From NCBI RefSeq assembly GCF_002891295.1, contig NZ_LGUI01000011.1, positions 1 through 64,000 of the forward strand: DNA of 64,000 nt, given 5' to 3'. Below, piece by piece: positions 33,835 to 40,612 of the stretch; the first letter of the stretch is position 1; every line of letters begins with the position of its first letter. A program made the position numbers and the translations under genes. The DNA comes from Streptomyces eurocidicus (GTDB lineage: Bacteria; Actinomycetota; Actinomycetes; Streptomycetales; Streptomycetaceae). The notes beneath the pieces were generated by a model. It did not search any database and was not told where the DNA came from. It was given only the letters and a program-made list of their open reading frames with translations.

Positions 33835-34446
33835 TCACCCCTGCGGCACGGTGCGGTACAGCGGGTCCGTGAGGTCCGTGCGGATGTGGTGGGCCAGGGA
33901 CGGGCGCGGCATCGTCGAGGCGTCGACGATGTCCGCGAAGGGGACCTCGATCTGGGACATCCCCACGGCGACGAGGTGCGCGATCGAGGTGCCGTAGGCG
34001 ACGCCCCGTACCCGGGACCAGACGAGGGCGCCCGCGCACATCGGGCAGGGTTCGGCCGTGCTCACCACGATGTGCGACCGGAGGGGGACGCCCGCCGCGG
34101 CGGCCCGGCGCAGGAGGTTCATCTCCGCGTGCGCCGTGGCGTCGCCGCCCTCCGAGGTGTTGCCCACGCCCATGACGACGGCGCCGTCGGCCGGATCGAC
34201 CAGCACCGCCCCGAAAGGCCAGTGCGCCGCGCGCGCGTACCGCACGGCCTCGGCCATGGCGTCGGCGACCGCGGCCCGCAGCCGCGGCGGCCAGTCGCCC
34301 TCCCAGCACGCCGCCCTGGAAGGGGAACCCGCCCGCGCGGGCGGGGCCGTGGCGAGCACGCCCCCCGCCGCCAGCGGAGCGACCGCCAGGGCCGTCGTGT
34401 GCAGGAAACGCCGCCGAGAGGTGCCCTGAGGATTCAGAGGATTCAT
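33835..34446 (-). CDS. Tat-exported nucleoside/deoxycytidylate deaminase-family protein
   Basis: 203 residues. The N-terminus SRRRFLHTTALAVAPLAAGGVL ending in an ARA site is a twin-arginine signal (RR followed by a moderately hydrophobic core), unusual for this normally cytosolic family. The deaminase domain (about 55-185) has the zinc/catalytic pair THAEMN and PCPMCAGAL; the WPFGAVLVDP segment is the substrate-side strand, as in tRNA adenosine, guanine and cytosine deaminases. The product would act outside the membrane, perhaps on released nucleobases or nucleosides. ATG at 34444-34446 is the only start giving the Tat motif. Divergent from clpP3. Confidence 0.75.
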   Translation of the reverse strand: MNPLNPQGTSRRRFLHTTALAVAPLAAGGVLATAPPARAGSPSRAACWEGDWPPRLRAAVADAMAEAVRYARAAHWPFGAVLVDPADGAVVMGVGNTSEGGDATAHAEMNLLRRAAAAGVPLRSHIVVSTAEPCPMCAGALVWSRVRGVAYGTSIAHLVAVGMSQIEVPFADIVDASTMPRPSLAHHIRTDLTDPLYRTVPQG

Positions 34447-34530
34447 ACGGGCATTCCAGCAAGGCGGCGCCCGCCACCGAAAGGGGCACGCCCCGGCGGG
34501 CCGTGGGCGGATACGTACGACCCCCGCCGC

Positions 34531-34560
34531 TCTGCCCTCGGCGAATCTGCTGCGGGCCGA
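34531..34560 (+). promoter_or_regulatory. Two adjacent PopR-like boxes upstream of clpP3
   Basis: Two 15-bp sites follow each other without a gap: TCTGCC-CTC-GGCGAA (34531-34545) and TCTGCT-GCG-GGCCGA (34546-34560). Both resemble the PopR recognition motif I recall from S. lividans, TCTGCC-3N-GGCAGA, which occurs in two copies before clpP3. Left half-sites fit best. They end 82 bases before the ATG. PopR is encoded just past clpP4, so the assignment is well supported by context. Confidence 0.65.
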
Positions 34561-34642
34561 GATCGCTTACGGACCGGCCCGGGCGGGCCGAGAGTGGAGG
34601 GACCCGCGGCGCTCGGCAGCCGCGCCACGACGAGGAGGTCCC

Positions 34643-35296
34643 ATGTCAGCACTCATCACCGGATCGGACGCGTACCGACACCCCCGCGCCTCCGAAGGGG
34701 ACACGCCGTCCACGCGGTTCGACGACCACCTCGCGGCACAGCTCCTCACCCAGCGGATCGTCGTCCTCGGCACCCAGGTCGACGAAGTCTCCGCCAACCG
34801 GGTCTGCGCCCAGCTGCTGCTCCTGTCCGCGGAGGACCCGCGGACCGACATCAGCCTCTACATCAACAGCCCGGGCGGCTCGGTCACGGCCGGCCTCGCG
34901 ATCTACGACACGATGCGGCTGATCCCGAACGACGTCTCCACGCTGGCCATGGGATTCGCCGCCAGCATGGGGCAGTTCCTCCTCACCGTCGGCGCGGCGG
35001 GCAAGCGCTTCGCCCTGCCGAACGCGCGGATCATGATGCACCAGCCCTCGGCGGGCATCGGCGGGACCGCCGCCGACGTCGCCATCCAGGCCGAGAACCT
35101 GGAGTTCACCAAGCGGGCCGTAGAGCGCATCACCGCCGAGCACACCGGCCAGACCCCGGAGACGATCTCCCGCGACGGCGACCGCGACCGGTGGTTCACG
35201 GCCCAGCAGGCCAAGGAGTACGGCATGGTCGACCGCGTCGTCGAGTCCCTCGACGACGTCCGGCCGGCCGGTACGAAGCGACGGATCGGACTCTGA
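34643..35296 (+). CDS. clpP3: ATP-dependent Clp protease proteolytic subunit ClpP3
   Basis: 217-residue serine protease subunit that would form a barrel with a ClpP partner and a Clp ATPase. Catalytic residues are all visible: Ser108 (GFAASMGQF), His133 (MMHQPSAG) and Asp178 (SRDGDRDRWF). NSPGGSVTAGLAIYDTM is the standard oxyanion loop. ATG 34643 has ACGAGGAGG upstream. Two bases separate it from clpP4, so the subunits are made together. In S. lividans this operon is induced by PopR when ClpP1/P2 is missing; the tandem boxes upstream suggest the same here. Confidence 0.9.
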   Translation: MSALITGSDAYRHPRASEGDTPSTRFDDHLAAQLLTQRIVVLGTQVDEVSANRVCAQLLLLSAEDPRTDISLYINSPGGSVTAGLAIYDTMRLIPNDVSTLAMGFAASMGQFLLTVGAAGKRFALPNARIMMHQPSAGIGGTAADVAIQAENLEFTKRAVERITAEHTGQTPETISRDGDRDRWFTAQQAKEYGMVDRVVESLDDVRPAGTKRRIGL

Positions 35297-35298
35297 CG

Positions 35299-35910
35299 AT
35301 GAGCCAGTACACCATTCCCACGGTCGTCGAGCGCACCCAGCAGGGCGAGCGGGCGTACGACGTCTTCAGCCGGCTGCTGTCCGAGCGGATCATCTTCATC
35401 GGCACGGAGATCGACGACGGTGTCGCGAACGTCGTCATCGCGCAGTTGCTCCACCTGGAGTCGTCCAGTCCGGAGAGCGAGATCGCGATCTACCTCAATT
35501 CGCCGGGCGGCTCGTTCACTTCGCTCATGGCGATCTACGACACGATGACCTTCGTCAGCTCGCCGATCTCGACGTTCTGCGTCGGTCAGGCGGCCTCGAC
35601 GGCGGCGGTCCTCCTCGCAGGCGGGGCCCCCGGGCGCCGGTTCGTCCTCGAACACGCCCGGGTGCTGCTGGGGCAGCCGTCGAGCGGCGGGCGGCAGGGG
35701 ACCGTCTCCGACCTCGCCCTCCAGGCCAAGGAGATGCTCCGGATCCGCTCGGAGGTCGAGGAGGTGCTGTCCCGGCACACCCCTCACGACGTCGCGACCC
35801 TCCGCGAGGACATGGACCGCGACAAGTTCTTCACCGCGCGGGAGGCGGTGGACTACGGGCTCGCCGACGCCGTGCTCAGCCGGCGGGAGCTCGCGGCCGC
35901 CCGGCGGTGA
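35299..35910 (+). CDS. clpP4: Clp protease subunit ClpP4, active-site histidine replaced
   Basis: 203-residue ClpP homologue, partner of ClpP3. It has NSPGGSFTSLMAIYDTM, the serine in GQAASTAAVLL (Ser100) and DMDRDKFF near the catalytic Asp. Where ClpP has MHQP, this protein reads RVLLGQPSSGG: Gly125 stands in for the catalytic histidine. The coding DNA (CTGCTGGGGCAG) leaves no doubt in this sequence. It may therefore be an inactive structural subunit in a mixed ClpP3/P4 ring. Starts ATG 35299, directly after clpP3. Confidence 0.88.
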   Translation: MSQYTIPTVVERTQQGERAYDVFSRLLSERIIFIGTEIDDGVANVVIAQLLHLESSSPESEIAIYLNSPGGSFTSLMAIYDTMTFVSSPISTFCVGQAASTAAVLLAGGAPGRRFVLEHARVLLGQPSSGGRQGTVSDLALQAKEMLRIRSEVEEVLSRHTPHDVATLREDMDRDKFFTAREAVDYGLADAVLSRRELAAARR

Positions 35911-35936
35911 CGGCGGCGCCCCGAGGCGCCGCGCGG

Positions 35937-35974
35937 AGGCGGCCGTCGCCCCACGGGGGAGGCGATGGCCGCCT
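35937..35974. terminator. Bidirectional terminator between clpP4 and popR
   Basis: A 14-bp stem (35937-35950 with 35961-35974, one G-U type position) with a ten-base loop. A smaller hairpin CGGCGCC/GGCGCCG at 35914-35931 precedes it directly after the clpP4 stop. Confidence 0.75.
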
Positions 35975-35988
35975 TCGGCCCGCACGGC

Positions 35989-36447
35989 TCATGCCGCGAG
36001 CCGCACCTCGCCCTGCCGCGAGACCGGCGGCGCCGCTCCGTAGCGTGCCGTGGGCGCGGAGCGGGCCGCGTGGAGGGAGCGCACCGGGGCGACCGGGGCG
36101 GCGGCCGTACGGGGCCCGGCCGGGCGCGCCCCGCCGAGGCGGGCGAGCTCTTCCTGGACGAGGGCGAGGAGGTCGGCCAGCCCGAGGCCGAGGGCCTGCG
36201 CGGCGGCGGCGAGGACCTCGGACGACGCCTCCTTACGGCCGCGCTCGACCTCGGAGAGGTAGGGCATCGAGATCCGGCCCGCGTCGGCGACGTCCTTCAG
36301 CGTGCGTTCCTGCGCGCGGCGTTCGCGGCGCAGCACGTCGCCGACGACGTCCCGCCACAGCGGTTCCTTGGCCGCGGGGGTCGGGCGCGCGGCGGCGGCC
36401 GGGCACAGGGGGACGACGCGGGCTTGGTTCGGCGCGTGGGTGCTCAC
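35989..36447 (-). CDS. popR: PopR-type helix-turn-helix activator of clpP3-clpP4
   Basis: 152-residue XRE-family regulator: DVLRRERRAQERTLKDVADAGRISMPYLSEVERGRKEASSEVLAAAAQALGLGLADL is the DNA-binding domain (ISMPYLSEVERGRKEAS carries the recognition helix). It ends in VRLAA. In S. lividans the two C-terminal alanines of PopR mark it for ClpP1/P2 degradation, so its loss of degradation turns on clpP3-clpP4; the same tail is present here. An Ala/Pro-rich spacer separates domain and degron. GTG start at 36445-36447 with GAAGGG adjacent. Convergent with clpP4. Confidence 0.82.
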   Translation of the reverse strand: MSTHAPNQARVVPLCPAAAARPTPAAKEPLWRDVVGDVLRRERRAQERTLKDVADAGRISMPYLSEVERGRKEASSEVLAAAAQALGLGLADLLALVQEELARLGGARPAGPRTAAAPVAPVRSLHAARSAPTARYGAAPPVSRQGEVRLAA

Positions 36448-36581
36448 CCCTTCAGAGTAGGAGCGTCCCGCCCGGCCGGGGGCCGACGGCGTTCCGCCCC
36501 CGGCGAAATCGGGGCCCTGGCAGTCCCGGGCGCGTCCGGCCGGCGGCGGCCCGGAGCCGGGTGGCGCCGGCCCGTGGTGAT

Positions 36582-36657
36582 GTCCGGCCGGCGGTGGCAC
36601 CGACCCGCAGTGGTGTCCGGCCGACGGTGGCACCGGCCCTCGGCGGCGTCCGGCCGG
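36582..36657. repeat. 33-bp tandem repeats upstream of popR
   Basis: GTCCGGCCGRCGGTGGCACC begins at 36582 and 36615, and a third copy opens at 36648 (exact 33-base period); a related copy starts at 36534, 48 bases earlier. The array fills the gap between popR and the next minus-strand gene, which ends at its edge. No coding role is evident; it could bind a regulator or be a neutral expansion. Confidence 0.7.
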
Positions 36658-36948
36658 CTACATCCGGTCGACGGCCTCCTTCGCCTCCCTCAGGTCGGCG
36701 CCCGTGATCTTCCGGTAGGCCGCGATCGCCTCGATCTTCTTACCCTTGCTCAAGAGGGCTCTCACCTGCCCCAGTTCGGACCCGTCGGCCGGCTCGGCGA
36801 TGCCCATGTGCCGCAGGATCAGGTCCGTCTTGCGGTCGAGCTCCTTGATCCTGCGGTCCAGCCGCTTGAGTCTGCGCTCCTGGGTCGAACTCAGCGCTCC
36901 GAGGAGCGGGATGAGCACGGCGAGGATCACATACGCGGCTATGTCCAT
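36658..36948 (-). CDS. Membrane-anchored protein with ribosomal L7/L12 C-terminal-like domain
   Basis: 96 residues. One membrane helix (AAYVILAVLIPLLGALS, 4-20), then a strongly basic coiled coil (ERRLKRLDRRIKELDRKTDLILRHM), then about 40 residues very like the L7/L12 C-terminal domain: VRALLSKGKKIEAIAAYRKITGADLREAKEAVDRM (part: AYRKITGADLREAK). In ribosomes that fold binds elongation factors. Here it stands without the L7/L12 dimerisation domain and next to a membrane, so it is not a ribosomal protein. Function unknown. Confidence 0.78.
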   Translation of the reverse strand: MDIAAYVILAVLIPLLGALSSTQERRLKRLDRRIKELDRKTDLILRHMGIAEPADGSELGQVRALLSKGKKIEAIAAYRKITGADLREAKEAVDRM

Positions 36949-37071
36949 GACACGCGATCGTAGCGAGGACGGCGCGGGCGGCGCCCTGTCGTGTTCCGTG
37001 CGGCGCGGGCGGCCGCGGTACCCCCGTCATCGCGGCCGCCCCCGCGCTCCCGGACACCCCCGCGTCCGGTC

Positions 37072-37638
37072 TCATCGCCGATGGGCGATGAAGCGGAAAC
37101 TCCCCTTTCCTACGCTGACTTCACAGTCGTCGAAGCCCGCCCGCCGCAGTCGGCCCTCCAGCGTCTCCGGCGGTACGGGCACACAGGTGTCACCGAGATG
37201 GATCAACCGGAAACCCCAGTTGCCGAGGGCGTCGCAACCGGTGAAAAAGCCACCGGGGCGCAACACCCGGCGGGCCTCGGCGAAGAGCCGGTCCTGGGCG
37301 CGCGGCGAGGGGACGTGGTGGAGCATGGTGAAGCAGGCGACGGAGTCGAAGCGGTCGTCGGGCAGCGGCAGCGCGCTGCCGTCGGCGTGCAGGACGTCCG
37401 CCCGGTCACCGAACTCCCCGCGCAGCCGGGCCGCGTAGGAGGCGTCGGCCTCGGCGAGCGTCAGGCGGGAGACCTTGGGCAGCAGTACGCGCGTGGTGGC
37501 ACCGTAACCGGGACCGATCTCCAGCGTCTCGGGCCCGAGCGTGATCCCTTCGAGCGCCCAGGGCAGCAGTTCGTCCTCGATCGCGCGCGCCCATTTGTCG
37601 GAGGCGCAGAGGCGGCGGTGGATGAAGTTCATCGGCAT
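37072..37638 (-). CDS. Class I SAM-dependent methyltransferase
   Basis: 188 residues. SAM-binding motif I is LEIGPGYGATTRVLL, motif II LTLAEADASYAARL, and motif IV/post IV is VACFTMLHHVPSP...RVLRPGGFFTG. It belongs to the UbiE/Methyltransf_11 group; substrate unknown. ATG 37638 (MPMNFIHRRLC) agrees with the domain boundary. It is divergent from the AraC gene across 55 bases, so a shared promoter region and regulation by that AraC protein are plausible. Confidence 0.82.
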   Translation of the reverse strand: MPMNFIHRRLCASDKWARAIEDELLPWALEGITLGPETLEIGPGYGATTRVLLPKVSRLTLAEADASYAARLRGEFGDRADVLHADGSALPLPDDRFDSVACFTMLHHVPSPRAQDRLFAEARRVLRPGGFFTGCDALGNWGFRLIHLGDTCVPVPPETLEGRLRRAGFDDCEVSVGKGSFRFIAHRR

Positions 37639-37693
37639 GGTCCGAGGCTAGGAAGATGGGCGGGGTGTCGGATACGGGCCAGGGGGTCAACTG

Positions 37694-38776
37694 ATGTCGC
37701 CGGACGGACAGGGTGAGGGCGGGCGGGGTCCGCGGGGGGAGGACGGGGGTGGGGGCGAGCACGGGCCGTACGGGAAGGGTGGGGGCGGGCACAGTCCGCA
37801 CGGCAAGGGCGGGGGCGAGCACAGTCCGCACCGGAAAGGCGGCGACGGGCACTGCCCGCACGGGGAGAGCCGGAACGAGCATCGCCCGTACGGGGAGGGC
37901 CAGGACGAGCACCGCCCGTACCGGAAAAGCTGCGACGGGCACCGCCCGCACGGGGAAGGCCAGGACGAGCACCGCCCGTACCGGAAAGGCCCGGACGAAC
38001 ACCCCCCGCACGGCCGCCTCGTCGCGCCCCTCGGCAGCGCGATCGCCGTCGGCAGCTTCCCCCTCGGCGACGGCGAGTGGTTCGCCCGCCACGAGCACGG
38101 TGCCCATCAGCTCGCCTGGGCGCCCCACGGCGTCCTCGCCGTACGGGCCGCCGGCCGCACCTGGGTGCTCCCCTCCACCGTCGCCCTCTGGATCCCGGCC
38201 GGGGTGCCGCACGCCACGGGGGCGACCTCCTCGGCCCTGCTCCGCAGCCTCTACTTCTGGCCGGACCGCTGCCCGGTCACCTGGGACGAGCCCCAAGTCG
38301 TGGCGGTGTCCGGGCTGTTGCGCGAGCTCATCGGGCACCTCGCGCAGGACGCCGACCGCATCCCGGCCGACGCCCGGCTCCGGGCCGAGAGCGTCGTCCT
38401 CGACCTCCTGCGCCCGGTGTCCGTGACGACGGTCCGCGCCCCCGACCCCGCGGACGCCCGCGCCCGCCGCGTCGCGGAGGCCCTCCGCGCCGACCCGGCC
38501 GACGGACGGACGCTGACGGAGTGGGGAACGGTCGTGGGCGCCAGCGCGCGGACGCTCGCGCGGGCGTTCGTCTCCGGCACGGGCCTGACGTACGGGCAGT
38601 GGCGCACGCAACTGCGCCTCCAGGCGGCCATGCCGCTGCTCGCGGCGGGGGCGACGGTGTCGTCGGTGGCGCGACGGGTGGGGTACGGGTCGCCGAGCGC
38701 GTTCGTGGCGGCGTTCCGGAGGGGGGTGGGGGTGCCTCCGGGTACGTACTTCGCGCGGCCGGGCGGGGATGGGTGA
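37694..38776 (+). CDS. AraC-family regulator with a histidine-rich decapeptide repeat N-terminus
   Basis: 360 residues. Residues about 22-108 consist of 8.6 copies of a ten-residue unit [EG]HxP[YH]xxxx(D/G), for example EHRPYGEGQD, EHRPYRKSCD, GHRPHGEGQD. Residues about 110-230 form a cupin sensor (HEHGAHQLAWAPHGVLAV, WIPAGVPHATG). The C-terminal AraC domain (about 255-355) has RTLARAFVSGTGLTYGQWRTQLRL and ARRVGYGSPSAFVAAFRRGVGVPPGTYF. Normal members of this group start close to the cupin, so the repeat is extra. The ATG at 37694 is the upstream-most good start; a start after the repeats cannot be excluded. Likely represses or activates the divergent methyltransferase gene. Confidence 0.75.
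   Translation: MSPDGQGEGGRGPRGEDGGGGEHGPYGKGGGGHSPHGKGGGEHSPHRKGGDGHCPHGESRNEHRPYGEGQDEHRPYRKSCDGHRPHGEGQDEHRPYRKGPDEHPPHGRLVAPLGSAIAVGSFPLGDGEWFARHEHGAHQLAWAPHGVLAVRAAGRTWVLPSTVALWIPAGVPHATGATSSALLRSLYFWPDRCPVTWDEPQVVAVSGLLRELIGHLAQDADRIPADARLRAESVVLDLLRPVSVTTVRAPDPADARARRVAEALRADPADGRTLTEWGTVVGASARTLARAFVSGTGLTYGQWRTQLRLQAAMPLLAAGATVSSVARRVGYGSPSAFVAAFRRGVGVPPGTYFARPGGDG
37757..38014 (+). repeat. 30-bp tandem repeat, 8.6 copies, in the AraC gene
   Basis: Units of exactly 30 bases (ten codons), 70-95% alike, such as GAGCACCGCCCGTACCGGAA-type. Frame is kept in all copies, and the His-x-Pro core is the best-preserved part, suggesting selection on the protein rather than on DNA. All three forward frames and some reverse frames stay open across it, which is a by-product of the period. 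Confidence 0.9.
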
Positions 38777-38800
38777 GCGGTCCGCTGCGCGGGGCTTTTT

Positions 38801-38919
38801 CCCCACCCCGCCCCTTCCCGAACCGGGGCTCCGCCCCGGACCCCGGTCCTCAATCGCCGGACGGGCTGAATTTCAGCCCGTCCGGCGATTGAGGACATTC
38901 GGGAAGGGGCGGGGTGGGG
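38801..38919. repeat. Dispersed palindromic intergenic element, copy A
   Basis: Nested palindrome: outer 22-bp arms 38801-38822 and 38898-38919 (CCCCACCCCGCC type), a small CCGGGG/CCCCGG hairpin at 38823-38839, and a perfect 23-bp inner stem (38847-38869 with 38873-38895, loop ATT). It begins 24 bases after the AraC gene and lies between convergent genes, where it can terminate both. The same inner arm (GCCGGACGGGCTGA core) recurs in copies B and C. Confidence 0.9.
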
Positions 38920-38972
38920 AAAGGCCCGCCGCAGGCGCACCCCGCACCCGCCCCGCCCCACCCCGCAAACCG

Positions 38973-40226
38973 TCACCGCAGCCGCGCCGCGTCCGCCGCC
39001 TCCTCCCCCCGCGCCCACCCCTCCGCGTCGCGCCCCTTCAGACGGTGCGACGTCGTCGTCGGGAAGAGCCGCTCCGTCGACTCCCCCACCGCCACGTCCC
39101 GCGCCGCCAGCACCGGAAGGACCTCCGCCGGAGTCTCGGCGGCGCCGTCCGCCGCCTCCGCCACCACGGCCGCCGCCGTCGCCGTGAGCCGGTCGCGGAT
39201 ACGGGCGGCGTAGGCGATGAGGAAGGACTGACGGAAGTCGCGGGTGCGGCGCGAGCGGCCGCGCGCGTGGTGGTCGTCGCCCGCGCGCCGCATCGCCGTC
39301 GTGGCCTGCACCAGCAGCGACGTGTACATCAGCTCCACCAGCTCCAAGTCCGCCTCGAAGCCGACGACCGTGGAGAAGTCGAACTCGCTCGACCACACCG
39401 ACCGGCAGTGGTTCGCCTCCGCGACCGCGTCGAGGAGCAGGGCCTTCGCGGACTCGTACGGGCCCTCGACGCCGATCCGCCAGGCCCCGGGGCCGTCCAC
39501 GGGCTCCGTGGCGTGGGCCGCGAGCAGGGCCTCGTCCAGGGAGTAGCGGGCCATGAGCTCCTGGGCCTTCGCGGACAGCGCCTCGGCCTCCTCCGCGAAC
39601 TCCGTCGACTCCGCCTTCGCCAGCAGCGCCCGGATCCGGGTGAGCATCCGCGGCTCCACGGCGACGGCGGGACGGTCCGTACGCGCGCCCACGGGCCGGG
39701 CGGCGCCCGGCAGCGGCCCCGTCGCGCCGATCCGCGGCAGCGAGCCGATCAGCCGCAGCGCGCCCAGCCCGCACGCGGCCGCCTCGAAGCGGCTCAGCCG
39801 CTCACGGCCCGCGAAGCCCTCCAGGAACGCGTCGTCGGCCTCCCACCACACCCGGGCCTCCAGCTCGCCCAGCTGGGCCGCCCAGCGGGCGGAGAGCGTA
39901 TCCGGGGCGTAGCGCCGCGCCTCCGCGGCCACGGCGTCGACGGTGAAGCGCAGCTCGGCGGCGGTCAGCTCACGCCGTACGAGCCTGGCGACGTCCGCGG
40001 GCTGCCAGCCGTCCTCCCACGCGCGCCGTACGACCTTCTCGGCGGTGCCCAGCAGGGCGCGGCTCACGGCCTCCGGGCCCGCCGGATCGGCCGTAAGGGC
40101 GGAGGCGGCGGCGTAGAGGGCGTCGTCGAGGTCGTCCGCGGGGACGGCACGCAGGGCGGCCAGGGCCGCCTCCACGGCGGCTCGGGGGGCGTCCTCGGGT
40201 CGCTGCCGGGTGCTGCGCTTGCCCAC
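38973..40226 (-). CDS. DUF2786-domain protein
   Basis: 417 residues. The central part RMLTRIRALLAKAESTEFAEEAEALSAKAQELMARYSLDEALL is the DUF2786 helical motif (part: AKAESTEFAEEAEALSAKAQ). The N-terminal 200 residues are helical (VVRRAWEDGWQPADVARLVRREL), and the second half carries FDFSTVVGFEADLELVELMYTSLLVQATTAM and RRTRDFRQSFLIAYAARIRDRL, commonly associated with this domain. Function unknown. GTG 40224-40226 (VGKRSTRQRPEDA) has GAGGAG upstream and is preferred; ATG 40283 is an alternative. Confidence 0.78.
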   Translation of the reverse strand: MGKRSTRQRPEDAPRAAVEAALAALRAVPADDLDDALYAAASALTADPAGPEAVSRALLGTAEKVVRRAWEDGWQPADVARLVRRELTAAELRFTVDAVAAEARRYAPDTLSARWAAQLGELEARVWWEADDAFLEGFAGRERLSRFEAAACGLGALRLIGSLPRIGATGPLPGAARPVGARTDRPAVAVEPRMLTRIRALLAKAESTEFAEEAEALSAKAQELMARYSLDEALLAAHATEPVDGPGAWRIGVEGPYESAKALLLDAVAEANHCRSVWSSEFDFSTVVGFEADLELVELMYTSLLVQATTAMRRAGDDHHARGRSRRTRDFRQSFLIAYAARIRDRLTATAAAVVAEAADGAAETPAEVLPVLAARDVAVGESTERLFPTTTSHRLKGRDAEGWARGEEAADAARLR

Positions 40227-40341
40227 GGGTGTCTGTGCTCCTCGGGTTCCGGCCCGGCGGGGGGTTTCGCGCGGGTGTTCCATTGTCTCGCGGGGTGGCC
40301 GGGGCGTGCGGGGTGCGGTGACGGCCCTGCGGGCGGCTTTT

Positions 40342-40481
40342 CCCCAGCCCCGCCCCTTCCCGTAACTGGGGGCAAGCCCCCAGACCCCCTTCCGCGCTCC
40401 GCGCGGTGTCCTCAAGCGCCGGACGGGCTGATTTTCAGCCCGTCCGGCGTTTGAGGACATTCGGGAAGGGGCGGGGTGGGG
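40342..40481. repeat. Dispersed palindromic intergenic element, copy B
   Basis: Outer arms 40342-40362 and 40462-40481, inner 24-bp stem (40408-40431 with 40435-40458, one mismatch, loop TTT). The spacer between left outer and inner arm differs from copy A (it holds AACTGGGGGCAAGCCCCCAG, itself a hairpin). It occupies the 386-base gap between the L,D-transpeptidase stop and the DUF2786 start; the remainder of that gap, 40482-40612, shows no gene. Confidence 0.88.
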
Positions 40482-40612
40482 AAATAGCCCCGCGCAGCGG
40501 CACCCCGACCCGCAACCCACCCCGTCACCCGAACGAAGGACCCCCCAAAACGCCGGACGGCGACCCGCACGCAAACCGTGCAAGCCGCCGCCCGGCGAAA
40601 AAAGCTACAGAC

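Noticed and set aside
36448..36657. Open frame across the 33-bp repeats as an N-terminal extension of PopR
   Set aside because: It would add His/Pro-rich repeats before the usual PopR beginning; the GTG at 36447 with an adjacent ribosome site matches the family start.
36658..36948. Ribosomal protein L7/L12
   Set aside because: Only the C-terminal domain is similar; a membrane helix and coiled coil replace the ribosome-binding part.
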